Under the pieces are notes generated by a model. That model worked only from the letters and a program-made list of their open reading frames with translations, ran no database searches and was not told the DNA's origin. DNA of 32,855 bases from NCBI RefSeq assembly GCF_000428745.1, contig NZ_AUAN01000016.1:1-32855 (forward strand), written 5' to 3'. Below, piece by piece: positions 8,162 to 17,545 of this stretch (its first letter is position 1; each line of letters opens with the position of its first letter). The position numbers were made by a program, and so were the translations under genes. This DNA comes from Veillonella magna DSM 19857 (GTDB lineage Bacteria > Bacillota > Negativicutes > Veillonellales > Veillonellaceae).

Positions 8162-9581
8162 TACGATTGTAGCAGCAACGAGAGAACGTGTGGCGGTATT
8201 AAAAAAGGTAAAACCTATCGAGGCAGTACGACAGGCAGCTTTGGTGCGGGCGGAAGAAGAACGAACAGCATCCGGCGGTACCTTTACCTTTCCGTTTGAA
8301 CGGGCATTGATGGAAGGCAGTATGAATTTTATCTGTGAAATCAAAAAGGCATCTCCGTCGAAAGGTGTTATCGTTGAAGAATTTCCTTTTGTAGATATTG
8401 CAAAAGAATATGAAGAAGCCGGCGCGGCAGCTATTTCGGTTTTGACGGAACCTGCTTATTTTATGGGTGTTGATTCGTACGTAACGGACGTAGCCGATGT
8501 GGTTACGATTCCTATTTTACGAAAAGACTTTATTGTTGATGAATATCAGATTTACGAATCCAAAGTATTGGGAGCCTCGGCTATTTTGCTCCTTTGCTCC
8601 GTACTGGATGAGGAAGAATTAGCACGGTTCATGGCGTTGGCTACGGAGCTTGGGCTATCCTGTTTGGTGGAAGCGCATAACGAAGAGGAAGTAAAAAAAG
8701 CGTTGGCCGTTAATGCACGTATTATCGGTATAAATAATCGCGATTTAAAAGATTTTAGTGTGGACGTAGGTAACAGTATTCGTCTGCGGTCGTTAATTCC
8801 GGACGGTGTTATTGTAGTGGCAGAGAGCGGAATTAAGTCAGCTGATGAAATTGAGGCTTTGCGCGAGCATCAAATTCATGCCGCATTAATCGGTGAAACA
8901 CTGATGCGGTCGGAAGACAAAACCAAGGCATTAACGGAACTGTTCGGACCGGTGCGCGGCTTGCAGGTGAAAATTTGCGGATTATCCCGCACCGAAGATA
9001 TTACGGTAGTCAACAATCCGGCGGTGCGACCGACTTATGCCGGTTTTGTTTTTGCAGAAAGCCCGCGTCGGGTCAGCGTATCCGATGCGCGAAATTTAAT
9101 TTCCCAGATGGCACCGCAAATTCAGGCGGTCGGCGTTTTTGTTAATGAAGATGTGGAAACGATGGCGCATTTGGCGGAAACGGTACCGTTACAAGTCATC
9201 CAGCTTCATGGCGATGAAACGGAAGATATGATTAAGCAACTGCGGCAGTTAACTACGGCTCGTATTTGGAAAGCCGTGCGGGTGCAATCGGAAGACGATG
9301 TGCTGCGCTGGAATGAATCGGCAGCAGATCTATTGCTCTTTGATGCATACAAAACAGATGCATATGGCGGGACCGGTCATGTGTTTGATTGGAAGCTGTT
9401 GAAGAAATGTACGAAGCCCTTTATTTTAGCTGGCGGTATTCACAGTAAAAACGTGGCACGGGCTATACGCAATGTGAAGCCCTATGCCATTGATGCCAGC
9501 AGTGGTCTTGAAACCGACGGTGTGAAAGATAAGGAAAAGATTTTCCACTTTATGGATATTATTAAAAAAGTTCGTAACTAA
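8151..9581 (+). CDS. trpCF: Fused indole-3-glycerol-phosphate synthase / phosphoribosylanthranilate isomerase
   Basis: A 476-residue fusion of two (beta-alpha)8 barrels catalysing two consecutive steps. Residues 1 to about 263 are IGP synthase: EIKKASPSKG at 63-72, ILRKDF at 122-127 with the catalytic lysine, LVEAHN at 172-177 with the catalytic glutamate, GINNRDL and AESGI. Residues about 271-476 are PRA isomerase: VKICGL with C276 (the catalytic-cysteine position), LLFDAY with D398 (the catalytic aspartate position), GGTGHVFDW, LAGGIHSKNV and DASSGLET. The frame is continuous with no stop or frameshift between domains, so this is a true fusion. Domain order C-F matches the enterobacterial enzyme, whereas many Firmicutes have separate genes. 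It starts inside the end of trpD. Confidence 0.96.
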   Translation: MILDTIVAATRERVAVLKKVKPIEAVRQAALVRAEEERTASGGTFTFPFERALMEGSMNFICEIKKASPSKGVIVEEFPFVDIAKEYEEAGAAAISVLTEPAYFMGVDSYVTDVADVVTIPILRKDFIVDEYQIYESKVLGASAILLLCSVLDEEELARFMALATELGLSCLVEAHNEEEVKKALAVNARIIGINNRDLKDFSVDVGNSIRLRSLIPDGVIVVAESGIKSADEIEALREHQIHAALIGETLMRSEDKTKALTELFGPVRGLQVKICGLSRTEDITVVNNPAVRPTYAGFVFAESPRRVSVSDARNLISQMAPQIQAVGVFVNEDVETMAHLAETVPLQVIQLHGDETEDMIKQLRQLTTARIWKAVRVQSEDDVLRWNESAADLLLFDAYKTDAYGGTGHVFDWKLLKKCTKPFILAGGIHSKNVARAIRNVKPYAIDASSGLETDGVKDKEKIFHFMDIIKKVRN

Positions 9582-9633
9582 AAGCCTATGGTGTAAGAGG
9601 CACTTGGCTAGGTAGCATAGAAGGAGAGAGAGT

Positions 9634-10848
9634 ATGGAAGCGATGAATATTCAAGGCGGTGCCAAACAGGATGGCCGTTACGGTGAGTTCGGCGGACAAT
9701 TTGTGCCGGAAACATTGATGAATGCTATTTTAGAAGTAGAAAAAGCATATTTACAATATAAAGATGATCCGGACTTTATTCGCGAATTGGAAAATTTGCA
9801 GGTTAACTATACCGGTCGGCCATCGCTGTTGTACTATGCGGAAAAAATGACAAAGGATTTGGGCGGTGCGAAAATTTATTTAAAGCGTGAAGATTTAAAC
9901 CACACCGGATCGCATAAAATAAATAATGTCCTTGGCCAAGTGTTGTTGGCTAAACGCATGGGCAAGACGCGCATCATTGCCGAAACCGGTGCAGGTCAGC
10001 ATGGTGTAGCAGCGGCTACGGCGGCAGCACTTCTCGGGATGGAATGCGAAGTGTTCATGGGAAAGGAAGATACGGAGCGACAAGCACTGAATGTATACCG
10101 GATGCGCCTGTTAGGAGCAACGGTACATGAAGTTACTACGGGAACGATGACCTTAAAAGATGCGGTCAGTGAAACATTGCGAGAATGGACGCGTCGCGTT
10201 GACGATACGTATTACGCAATGGGATCAGCCGTAGGGCCGCATCCGTTCCCGATGATTGTGCGCGATTTCCAAAGTATTATCAGTAAGGAAGCTAAAGAGC
10301 AAATTTTAGCGGCTGAAGGGAAATTGCCGGCAGCCGTATTGGCTTGCGTAGGCGGTGGCAGTAATGCCATTGGCATGTTCCACCACTTTGTGCCGGAGAC
10401 GTCCGTAAAACTTATCGGATGTGAAGCGGCCGGGCGAGGTATTGATACATTGGAACATGCGGCTACATTGGCGAAGGGATCTAAGGGAATTTTCCACGGT
10501 ATGCATTCCTACTTCGTACAAAACGAATATGGACAAATCGCACCGGTGTATTCTATTTCGGCAGGGTTGGATTATCCGGGAATCGGGCCGGAGCATGCAT
10601 ACCTACATGCATCGGGACGTGCGGAATATGTGCCTGTTACTGATGATGAAGCCGTAGATGCTTTTGAATATTTGTCGCGCACGGAAGGGATTATCCCGGC
10701 TATTGAAAGTGCGCATGCCGTAGCTTATGCAATGAAGATTGCACCAACTATGAAAAAAGATGAGAGTATGATTATTTGTCTGTCCGGTCGCGGTGATAAA
10801 GACGTAGCCGCTATGGCAGCGTATAGGGGGATTCAGATCGATGAGTAA
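9634..10848 (+). CDS. trpB: Tryptophan synthase beta chain
   Basis: A 404-residue PLP enzyme that condenses indole with serine. K95 in HTGSHKINN is the PLP lysine and E118 in ETGAGQHG is the catalytic acid/base. The phosphate-binding GGGSNAIG loop and the C-terminal LSGRGDKD are intact. The sequence looks like the usual TrpB1 that partners TrpA rather than the TrpB2 type. The ATG follows AAGGAGAGAG. An alternative start at residue 4 is possible. It overlaps trpA by 8 bases, which fits production of the alpha2-beta2 complex in equal amounts. Confidence 0.97.
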   Translation: MEAMNIQGGAKQDGRYGEFGGQFVPETLMNAILEVEKAYLQYKDDPDFIRELENLQVNYTGRPSLLYYAEKMTKDLGGAKIYLKREDLNHTGSHKINNVLGQVLLAKRMGKTRIIAETGAGQHGVAAATAAALLGMECEVFMGKEDTERQALNVYRMRLLGATVHEVTTGTMTLKDAVSETLREWTRRVDDTYYAMGSAVGPHPFPMIVRDFQSIISKEAKEQILAAEGKLPAAVLACVGGGSNAIGMFHHFVPETSVKLIGCEAAGRGIDTLEHAATLAKGSKGIFHGMHSYFVQNEYGQIAPVYSISAGLDYPGIGPEHAYLHASGRAEYVPVTDDEAVDAFEYLSRTEGIIPAIESAHAVAYAMKIAPTMKKDESMIICLSGRGDKDVAAMAAYRGIQIDE

Positions 10849-11614
10849 AATAGCAGATGCATTCACGAATAAAAAAGCATTCATTCCGTTTCTCACCGCC
10901 GGTGATCCGACGATGGAAGCAACGGAGCGTTACATTAAAATTATGGCTGATGCCGGCGCCGATTTAATTGAAATCGGGATTCCTTTTTCGGATCCTGTGG
11001 CGGAAGGACCGGTGATTCAAGAGGCCACATTGCGGTCCTTAACACATGGTACAACTACCGATGCTATTTTTGATATGGTCGAACGCGTTCGTCCGACTAT
11101 ATCAATTCCTTTAGTCGTGATGACCTATCTTAATCCGATTTATGTATATGGTGCGGATCGATTCATGGCGCGTTGCAAGAAGGCAGGAATTTGCGGCGTC
11201 ATTGTGCCGGACATGCCTTTTGAGGAAAAAGGGGTGCTTATTGATGTAGCACATGCCCATGATATTGAAGTGGTGTCGTTGATTGCGCCGACATCGGAAG
11301 AACGCATTGGTATGATTGCCAAAGAAGCGGAAGGTTTCGTATATTGCGTATCCTCTATGGGGGTAACCGGAGTGCGCAAAGAAATTACGACGGATGTAGG
11401 ATCTATCGTCGATCAGATTAAACGTTATACCGATGTGCCGGTAGCTATCGGGTTTGGCATCAGCACACCGGAGCAGGCGGCGGCCATGGCAAAAGTATCC
11501 GATGGAGCAATCGTTGGTTCGGCTATTGTCCGCATCATCGGTGAACACGGTGATAAGGCAGACGAGGCACTGCGTGAATATGTAAAGGCAATGAAGGCTG
11601 CGGTAATGTTTTAA
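10841..11614 (+). CDS. trpA: Tryptophan synthase alpha chain
   Basis: A 257-residue TIM-barrel protein cleaving indole-3-glycerol phosphate to indole, which is channelled to TrpB. The catalytic glutamate is E44 in [10 protein letters not shown]. The second acid of the family, Asp60 of E. coli in LADGP, is glutamate here (E55 in VAEGP). The phosphate-binding IGFGIST and GAIVGSAIV segments are present. It is the last gene of the operon, followed by a terminator at 11628-11685. The Asp-to-Glu exchange preserves charge, and the intact operon argues that the enzyme is functional. Confidence 0.96.
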   Translation: MSKIADAFTNKKAFIPFLTAGDPTMEATERYIKIMADAGADLIEIGIPFSDPVAEGPVIQEATLRSLTHGTTTDAIFDMVERVRPTISIPLVVMTYLNPIYVYGADRFMARCKKAGICGVIVPDMPFEEKGVLIDVAHAHDIEVVSLIAPTSEERIGMIAKEAEGFVYCVSSMGVTGVRKEITTDVGSIVDQIKRYTDVPVAIGFGISTPEQAAAMAKVSDGAIVGSAIVRIIGEHGDKADEALREYVKAMKAAVMF

Positions 11615-11627
11615 CTGCATATAAACA

Positions 11628-11685
11628 GAATGGGCTTCTTCGTTCTTTTCAATGATAAGAATGAGGAAGTCCATTTTCTTTTTAT
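11628..11685 (+). terminator. Terminator of the trp operon
   Basis: GAATGGGCTTCTTCGTTCTT from 11628 pairs with AAGAATGAGGAAGTCCATT ending near 11675, with a few G-U pairs, and is followed by a T-rich tract. It is a long, stable hairpin directly after trpA. Confidence 0.8.
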
Positions 11686-11844
11686 ATAAATCTAGCATAA
11701 TGCACATAAATTTTTCTATCTATATGACTGCTAAACAATTTGTTTTACTTATATCAGAGTAAAAGTATTAACTGTTTGTGGTGATACCGATTATAGAGTA
11801 CGCTATATGCATAGTATGAATGAGAAAAATAGATGAAATACCTA

Positions 11845-12714
11845 TCACCCGTTAGAAAAGTCATGTTGATTGATAAAGTCAACAAAGGCTTTCACGCTGG
11901 ACAGATGCTTATAGTTGTTGCGGTAGTACATCCAAGTTTTACGAAGCAAAGGCTCACCGTTGGGCAGGTGTAACGGAATCGTCATGATATCCGGTGTATC
12001 TTGACCACAGCTTTGTGAAAGTAATGTAAAACCTAGATTTTGTTGTACTAATTTAAGAGCTGTATCCATAGCATCTACTTCAATCGTTGTACGCGGCGGC
12101 TTTTGGAAGTGCGCATACCACCAGTCATCAAGTACGCTTTGAAGAATGGGATCTGTTTTGTAGTGAATGTAGGGGGCGGTAGGTAAGTCGGCAATTTCCA
12201 AGGGCATTTTGGTAAAGAGACATAATGGCTCTTGCCATAGTAATTGTTTATGTTCAGACCAATTATGATCGCCGCGGGCAATGCAAACATGGATATCGCC
12301 TTCGAGAAAATCTTTGTAGCGATTATGGCTGTAGCCACTTCTCATATTGATTTCAATATCCGGATAGGCTTGCTTAAATTCTGATAAGAGGCGAGGCATA
12401 CGATATTTGGCAAATACATTGGAACAGCCGATTTTAAGAAAGCCTTTTACGGTGGATCCGCGGGAGGTAAGGATTTCTTTGATGCGGTGATAATCGTGCA
12501 AAGCATGATTAAAGTAGCGACAAAGCAGTTCTCCCTCGGAAGTAAAGGTAATCCCACGCGGTTGGCGGATGAACAAGGTACAACCAAACTCTTGCTCTAA
12601 TTTTTTCAACCGGTCACTGAGAGCCGGTTGTGACATGAAAAGCCGTTTGGCTGTGTGCGTGATGTTTTTCTCTTCATATAATGTTTTGAGTAATACAAAA
12701 TCTTTATCGTCCAT
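11845..12714 (-). CDS. LysR-family transcriptional regulator
   Basis: A 289-residue LTTR from the ATG at 12714. Upstream in-frame codons exist, but the family N-terminus begins here (MDDKDFVLLKTLYEEKNIT), and GGGAG lies at the right distance on the minus strand. The helix-turn-helix covers about residues 15-45 (HTAKRLFMSQPALSDRLKKL). The effector domain runs from about 85 to the end (GFLKIGCSNVFAKY onward). It is divergent from the MatC-like gene with 97 bases between start codons, the usual arrangement for a regulator controlling the neighbouring operon. The effector is probably a carboxylate taken up or degraded by that operon; this is inferred from position only. Confidence 0.93.
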   Translation of the reverse strand: MDDKDFVLLKTLYEEKNITHTAKRLFMSQPALSDRLKKLEQEFGCTLFIRQPRGITFTSEGELLCRYFNHALHDYHRIKEILTSRGSTVKGFLKIGCSNVFAKYRMPRLLSEFKQAYPDIEINMRSGYSHNRYKDFLEGDIHVCIARGDHNWSEHKQLLWQEPLCLFTKMPLEIADLPTAPYIHYKTDPILQSVLDDWWYAHFQKPPRTTIEVDAMDTALKLVQQNLGFTLLSQSCGQDTPDIMTIPLHLPNGEPLLRKTWMYYRNNYKHLSSVKAFVDFINQHDFSNG

Positions 12715-12811
12715 AGTAGTCTCCCATAGGTTATAGCTATATGCATTTAGTATACCATAAGCTATTGAAAAGAGGGGAGAACTATATGTATAGGAAGAGG
12801 AGGGTACAGTT
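12715..12811. promoter_or_regulatory. Divergent LysR/MatC control region
   Basis: This AT-rich region between two divergent starts holds TATAGCTATA at 12732-12741, ATGCAT at 12741-12746 and GTATAC at 12750-12755. On the minus strand TGGTATACT is an extended -10 for the LysR gene, overlapping these inverted repeats, so autorepression is plausible. A LysR T-N11-A site probably lies here, but several candidates overlap and I cannot choose one. Confidence 0.5.
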
Positions 12812-14101
12812 ATGCTTAATGGCATAATTATAGCAACTATAGTAGTGACGATTGCCTTGGGATATAAGACAAAGATAAATACAGGGCTCTTTGGAATGAT
12901 TTTTGCTTATATTATTGGAACATTTGCTTTAGGTTTAAAACCAGCAGAAGTAATAAAAATGTGGCCGGTAAGCATATTTTTTGTTATCTTAGCTATTTCT
13001 TTATTCTATAACTTTGCTATTTCAAATGGAACGTTAGAAGTACTATCACAACATATGATGTATAGAACACGTAGCTTTCCTAAGTTGCTTCCGTTAGTAA
13101 TTTTCTTTGCGGCAACGATTATAGCGGCACTAGGGGCAGGTTTTTTTGCTGTGATGGCATTTTTTGGACCTATTACTATCATATTGTGTAGAAAAACAGG
13201 GCTTAGTCCATTGATTGGTGCTCTAGCAGTTAACTATGGAGCGCTTTGTGGTAATAATTTTATGGTTAGTCCCGGTGGTGTAGTTTTTATTGGTTTGATG
13301 AATCAAGTTGGATATGAAGCAGTGTCATATGGCTATGCGTTCCAAATTTTCTTGGCGTCTTTGGTTATTCCCATTATTGTATTAAGTGTGTTGATATTAA
13401 TCAATAAAGGTAAAAAATCTTCACAAGTGATAGATATTCCTAAACCTCAAGCGTTTAATGGAATTCAGAAAAAGACATTGACTTTAATTTTTACTATGGT
13501 AACTATAGTTTTGATATTCCCTTTACTACATACTTTTATACCTTCGGTAAAATTATTTGCTTCTTTGGGGAAATCCATTGATGTTGGGCTTGTTGCCATT
13601 ATTTTCACTGTTATCGGTTTGTTGCTAAATATAGGTTCGGAAAAAGATATTATAAAAAATGTTCCGTGGGGAACTCTTTTAATGATCTGTGGTGTGGGAA
13701 TGCTTATTTCTGTAGCAATCAAAGCAGGTACAGTAAAAATGATTGCTAGTTGGGTAACGGCTGCTTTACCAACAGCCATTGTACCAGTTGTTATGGCTGT
13801 AATTGGAGGCTTTATGTCTTTCTTCAGTAGTACTATGGGTGTAGTAACACCAGCTCTATTTCCTGTTGTTCCAGGTATTACAGAGGCTTCTGGTATCAGT
13901 GCTGGAATTTTATTTTCAGCCATTGTTATTGGCGCTCAAGCAACGGCTATTTCGCCATTCTCTTCCGGTGGTAGTTTGATGCTTAGTTGTGTTGGGGATG
14001 ATGAACGAGAAAAAATGTTTACTGACTTGATGTTTAAAGGGGCACCTATTTGCTTGGTGTCTTCTATAGCTTATGCATTCATGATTAATCTTTTCTTCTA
14101 A
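12812..14101 (+). CDS. MatC/SLC13-like di- or tricarboxylate permease
   Basis: A 429-residue, strongly hydrophobic protein with about 11-12 membrane spans. The layout resembles the ion transporter superfamily members MatC/DASS: two halves separated by a hydrophilic loop near residues 196-222 (GKKSSQVIDIPKPQ). Small-residue re-entrant segments occur in each half: ALAVNYGALCGNNFMVSPGG in the first, FSSTMGVVTPALFPVVPG and ISPFSSGGSLMLSC in the second. GGAGGG lies 8 bases before the ATG. The gene is clearly AT-richer than the trp genes (one sampled 60-base line is 28% G+C against 47% in trpC). It is linked to an amidohydrolase and a hydratase. I infer uptake of an organic di- or tricarboxylate; the exact substrate is unknown. 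Confidence 0.8.
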   Translation: MLNGIIIATIVVTIALGYKTKINTGLFGMIFAYIIGTFALGLKPAEVIKMWPVSIFFVILAISLFYNFAISNGTLEVLSQHMMYRTRSFPKLLPLVIFFAATIIAALGAGFFAVMAFFGPITIILCRKTGLSPLIGALAVNYGALCGNNFMVSPGGVVFIGLMNQVGYEAVSYGYAFQIFLASLVIPIIVLSVLILINKGKKSSQVIDIPKPQAFNGIQKKTLTLIFTMVTIVLIFPLLHTFIPSVKLFASLGKSIDVGLVAIIFTVIGLLLNIGSEKDIIKNVPWGTLLMICGVGMLISVAIKAGTVKMIASWVTAALPTAIVPVVMAVIGGFMSFFSSTMGVVTPALFPVVPGITEASGISAGILFSAIVIGAQATAISPFSSGGSLMLSCVGDDEREKMFTDLMFKGAPICLVSSIAYAFMINLFF

Positions 14102-14159
14102 TATATAGGGATATTTTTCTTTTCGTATTTATCACTAAGATTTATTGTAGGAGGCTAAT

Positions 14160-14960
14160 ATGAAATATACAGACGCTCATGCACATGTTTTTGAGCCGGG
14201 GTTACCGTTAGCAAATGTACGACGTTATGCTCCGGAGTACAAGGCTACGAAAGAAATGTTTGCAAATCAATTGGATTCTCATGGAATGCAGCGAGGTATT
14301 TTAATTCAACCTAGCTTTTTAGGAACCGATAATAGCTATATGATAGATGCTATCGATACATATCCTGATAAATTATATGGGGTTGCTGTTATTGAACCAA
14401 ATGTAGATTTTGATGTACTTAGAGAATTGGATAAGCATAATATCATTGGGATTCGATTAAATCTTTATGGTAAAGAAATCCCTGATTTAAGCACACCCGT
14501 TTGGCAGCAATGTTTAAGTTATATTAGAGAATTGAATTGGCATGTAGAACTTCATATTGATGCCTGCGTGTTACCAAGGTTAATTACTCCTTTATTAGAG
14601 GCCGGAGTAAAAGTAGTAGTTGATCATTTTGGTAAACCTAATATAGAAGATCCTTTGGGAGATGAAGGGTTTCAATATTTATTAAAGCAAGGCAATACTA
14701 AAAGAGTATGGGTAAAGGTATCAGCGTGTTATCGCTTAGGTGGTTTTGAAAAAGGCTTGGAAATAGCAAAAAACTTGTTACCACATTTATTAAATTCTTT
14801 TGGACCGAGACGATTATTATGGGGAAGTGATTGGCCACATACGCAAAATGAAAGCACTATGACATATGATCGTGCTTACGAAGCAATGAACGAGCTTATA
14901 GGAAGTGATATACGCGAAGATATTTTATCTACTTCTGTTGATGAGCTTATCTATCTGTAA
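14160..14960 (+). CDS. Amidohydrolase-superfamily lactonase-like protein (LigI/COG3618 type)
   Basis: A 266-residue TIM-barrel hydrolase. H7 and H9 form the HxH motif (DAHAHVF). H132 in ELHID, H156 in VDHFGKP and D224 in GSDWPHT match the other conserved metal/active-site positions of the amidohydrolase-2 group. That group includes 2-pyrone-4,6-dicarboxylate hydrolase LigI and other lactonases, and the length is typical. The start has GGAGG 6-10 bases upstream. It lies 58 bases after the permease and is similarly AT-rich. A role in opening a carboxylated lactone before the downstream hydratase is inferred from neighbours only; no substrate-specific residue can be called by eye. Confidence 0.8.
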   Translation: MKYTDAHAHVFEPGLPLANVRRYAPEYKATKEMFANQLDSHGMQRGILIQPSFLGTDNSYMIDAIDTYPDKLYGVAVIEPNVDFDVLRELDKHNIIGIRLNLYGKEIPDLSTPVWQQCLSYIRELNWHVELHIDACVLPRLITPLLEAGVKVVVDHFGKPNIEDPLGDEGFQYLLKQGNTKRVWVKVSACYRLGGFEKGLEIAKNLLPHLLNSFGPRRLLWGSDWPHTQNESTMTYDRAYEAMNELIGSDIREDILSTSVDELIYL

Positions 14961-14989
14961 CGATAAATAAAACCTATGATAGATATTAA

Positions 14990-15082
14990 GAATTAACTGT
15001 TTGTACTTATGACGAAGCGGCGCTAGGATATAGACAAGACATGGATATTGCGTTTTATTACGAAGGTAAGGATAAACAGTAA
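14990..15082 (+). pseudogene. Possible remnant of a coding sequence (C-terminal scrap)
   Basis: One frame runs from just after a stop at 14987-14989 to TAA at 15080-15082. From 15005 it reads TYDEAALGYRQDMDIAFYYE, ending GKDKQ. There is no start codon with a ribosome binding site. Base composition is closer to the hydratase than to the AT-rich gene before it. It looks like the last 25-30 codons of a lost gene, but the stretch is short and chance cannot be excluded. Confidence 0.3.
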
Positions 15083-15097
15083 ACGGAGGATGGACAG

Positions 15098-17380
15098 ATG
15101 GTAACATTACTTTCAGACGGAGTCTTTCTTCGCAACGGAGAAGAATTAATAGAAGCTAGGAGCGTGCAGGCTCATGATGCGGGCTGGGATGCTAAGGAAG
15201 CAGCCAAACAGACGATGGCGTATCGGATTTTAAAAGCGCATCAGCAAGCAGATGGGATGGAGAATCTTAAATTGAAATTCGATGCATTGGCTTCGCATGA
15301 CATTACGTATGTGGGCATTATTCAGACAGCGATTGCCAGTGGTTTAAATGAATTTCCTATCCCGTATATTTTGACAAATTGTCACAATAGCTTGGCTGCT
15401 GTAGGTGGCACGATTAACGAAGACGATCATGTTTTCGGGTTGTCGGCGGTGAAACGGTTTGGTGGCACGTACGTACCTCCGCATATGGCGGTTATTCATC
15501 AATACATGCGTGAAATGATGGCCGGTGGCGGTAAGATGATTCTTGGTTCCGACAGCCATACCCGCTATGGTGCGTTGGGGACGATTGCTATTGGCGAAGG
15601 CGGGCCGGAGCTTGTTAAACAGTTACTGGGTCGCACCTACGATATTAAACGCCCCGGTGTTATCGCTATTTATTTAAAAGGCAAACCGGGCCATGGCATT
15701 GGACCACAGGATGTGGCGTTGGCCATTGAAAAAGCTGTCTTTGCTAACGGCTTTGTAAAAAATAAAATTATGGAATTTGTCGGTCCCGGTGTGAGCGAGT
15801 TGTCTGTTGATTTCCGTAACGGTGTGGATGTAATGAGTACGGAAACGACCTGTCTTTCTACTGTATGGCGCACGGATGACAAAGTGAAGAACTTCCTCGC
15901 CTTACACGGTAGACCGGATGCGTTTAAAGAAATGAACCCCGGAGAGGTAGCTTACTATGACGGCGCTGTTGTGGTAGATATGTCCAAACTGGAATCGATG
16001 ATTGCCATGCCGTTCCATCCGAGCAATGTATATACAATTAAAGAAGTAAATGAAGGCGGTAAGGAATTGCTTCGCCATATTGAAGAGCAAGCCGTTAATC
16101 AGTTAGATAATACGTCGTTAACATTGGGCTTAGCCGACAAGTATTACGATGGTAAGATGCATTGTGACCAAGGCATTATTGTCGGTTGCTCCGGCGGTTT
16201 GTACGAAAACCTGGTAGCAGCAGCCAGTATTGTCGGCGGTAAAAGTGTGGGAAACGGACGATTTGCTTTTAGCGTGTATCCGTCCAGCCAGCCGATTTAT
16301 TTAGAGCTTATGAAGAACGGTGCCTTGGTTGATTTGATGGAAGCCGGAGCCATTGTACGCACGGCCTTCTGCGGACCTTGCTTCGGTGCCGGAGATACGC
16401 CGAATAACGAAGGCTTCAGCGTACGCCATGCGACGCGGAATTTTCCGAATCGGGAAGGCTCGAAACCGGGGAACGGTCAAATTTCTTCCGTCGGTCTTAT
16501 GGATGCTCGCTCTGTGGCAGCTACGGCGATTAACGGCGGCGCGCTTACTCCGGCCACGGAAGTAGCTTATGATGAAAGCGTACCGGAATACCATTTCGAC
16601 GGTAAACCGTACGAACATAAAGTATACAGCGGTTTTGGTCATGCGGATGCGAAGGAAGAATTGGTATATGCACCGTCCATAAAACCGTGGCCGTCTATTA
16701 AGGCATTGAATGATAATATTGTATTAAAAGTAGCGGCGTACATCGATGATCCGGTAACGACAACAGATGAATTAATTCCGTCCGGCGAAACATCTTCTTA
16801 TCGGTCCGATCCGTATGCCTTGTCTGAATTTGCTTTAAGCCGTAAGGTACCGGAATATGTTGGCCGTGCAAAAGCGGTACGCGCCATGGAAAAAGCGCGT
16901 CAAGAAGGTAAGTTAGCTGAATTGGCAGATCCGTATGAAGCAGTAACGACGGCGATGCAGTTACAAGTAACACCGAAAGAATTTTGGAGCCATGCTTCCA
17001 TCGGCAGCGTTATCTATGCGAATAAACCTGGGGATGGTTCCGCTCGTGAACAGGCCGCTTCCTGTCAACGCGTACTCGGTGGGGCTGCCAATATTGCCCG
17101 CGAATATGCGACGAAGCGCTATCGCAGTAATGTAATGAACTGGGGGATGCTACCATTCCTTATCGATGAGACCGACAAAAATGCATTCGGTGTAGGTGAT
17201 TATATTTGGGTGCCGAATGTACGGAAGATATTAGAATCCGGTGAAGATACGTATACGGCGTACGTCATCGATGCGAAGGGCCACACAAAAGAGATTACTT
17301 TGCATTTAGGTGAATTGGAAGCAGAGGAAAGACAGATTATGGCAGCCGGTTGCTTGATTAATCATTATGCCAAAGCATAA
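15098..17380 (+). CDS. Aconitase-family [4Fe-4S] hydratase
   Basis: A 760-residue protein of the aconitase superfamily with the AcnA-like order, swivel domain at the C-terminus. The cluster cysteines are C364 (GCSGG), C425 and C428 (FCGPC). The SDSHT motif is at 151-155 and RNFPNR at 447-452 supplies the substrate-binding arginines. S648 and R650 in GDGSAREQ match the catalytic serine and its arginine, although the usual second serine is A649. It should reversibly hydrate a tricarboxylate or related acid. Its length and divergence suggest a specialised hydratase (YbhJ-like) rather than the housekeeping aconitase. CGGAGG precedes the ATG. It follows the amidohydrolase by 137 bases without a clear terminator, so co-transcription is likely. 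Confidence 0.88.
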   Translation: MVTLLSDGVFLRNGEELIEARSVQAHDAGWDAKEAAKQTMAYRILKAHQQADGMENLKLKFDALASHDITYVGIIQTAIASGLNEFPIPYILTNCHNSLAAVGGTINEDDHVFGLSAVKRFGGTYVPPHMAVIHQYMREMMAGGGKMILGSDSHTRYGALGTIAIGEGGPELVKQLLGRTYDIKRPGVIAIYLKGKPGHGIGPQDVALAIEKAVFANGFVKNKIMEFVGPGVSELSVDFRNGVDVMSTETTCLSTVWRTDDKVKNFLALHGRPDAFKEMNPGEVAYYDGAVVVDMSKLESMIAMPFHPSNVYTIKEVNEGGKELLRHIEEQAVNQLDNTSLTLGLADKYYDGKMHCDQGIIVGCSGGLYENLVAAASIVGGKSVGNGRFAFSVYPSSQPIYLELMKNGALVDLMEAGAIVRTAFCGPCFGAGDTPNNEGFSVRHATRNFPNREGSKPGNGQISSVGLMDARSVAATAINGGALTPATEVAYDESVPEYHFDGKPYEHKVYSGFGHADAKEELVYAPSIKPWPSIKALNDNIVLKVAAYIDDPVTTTDELIPSGETSSYRSDPYALSEFALSRKVPEYVGRAKAVRAMEKARQEGKLAELADPYEAVTTAMQLQVTPKEFWSHASIGSVIYANKPGDGSAREQAASCQRVLGGAANIAREYATKRYRSNVMNWGMLPFLIDETDKNAFGVGDYIWVPNVRKILESGEDTYTAYVIDAKGHTKEITLHLGELEAEERQIMAAGCLINHYAKA

Positions 17381-17512
17381 GAGATAACGGTTTGAATTGT
17401 TGATAAGAAATAGCAATTTAATAGGTGTGACAAATTCATTGCACCGAATTCTCCTTGGTTCTCTGTAATGTGTTTGTATATAGAAGCTATATAGGTAGGA
17501 TAGCTATGAAGG

Positions 17513-17545
17513 TCGGCAAGGGATTTAATCCCTTGCCGATTTTTA
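17513..17545 (+). terminator. Strong terminator after the hydratase gene
   Basis: A perfect 12-base stem TCGGCAAGGGAT (17513-17524) against ATCCCTTGCCGA (17528-17539) with a TTA loop, followed by TTTTTATATTT. It lies 133 bases beyond the hydratase stop; nothing recognisable lies between. Confidence 0.9.

Noticed and set aside
12715-12825. N-terminal extension of 37 residues on the LysR regulator
   Set aside because: The extension is serine/tyrosine-rich, overlaps the divergent promoter and the start of the permease gene, and a good ribosome binding site precedes the ATG at 12714.
11767-15004. Direct 13-base repeats as target-site duplication of a mobile element
   Set aside because: No transposase, integrase or terminal inverted repeats are present, and several exact 13-mers are expected by chance in 33 kb.
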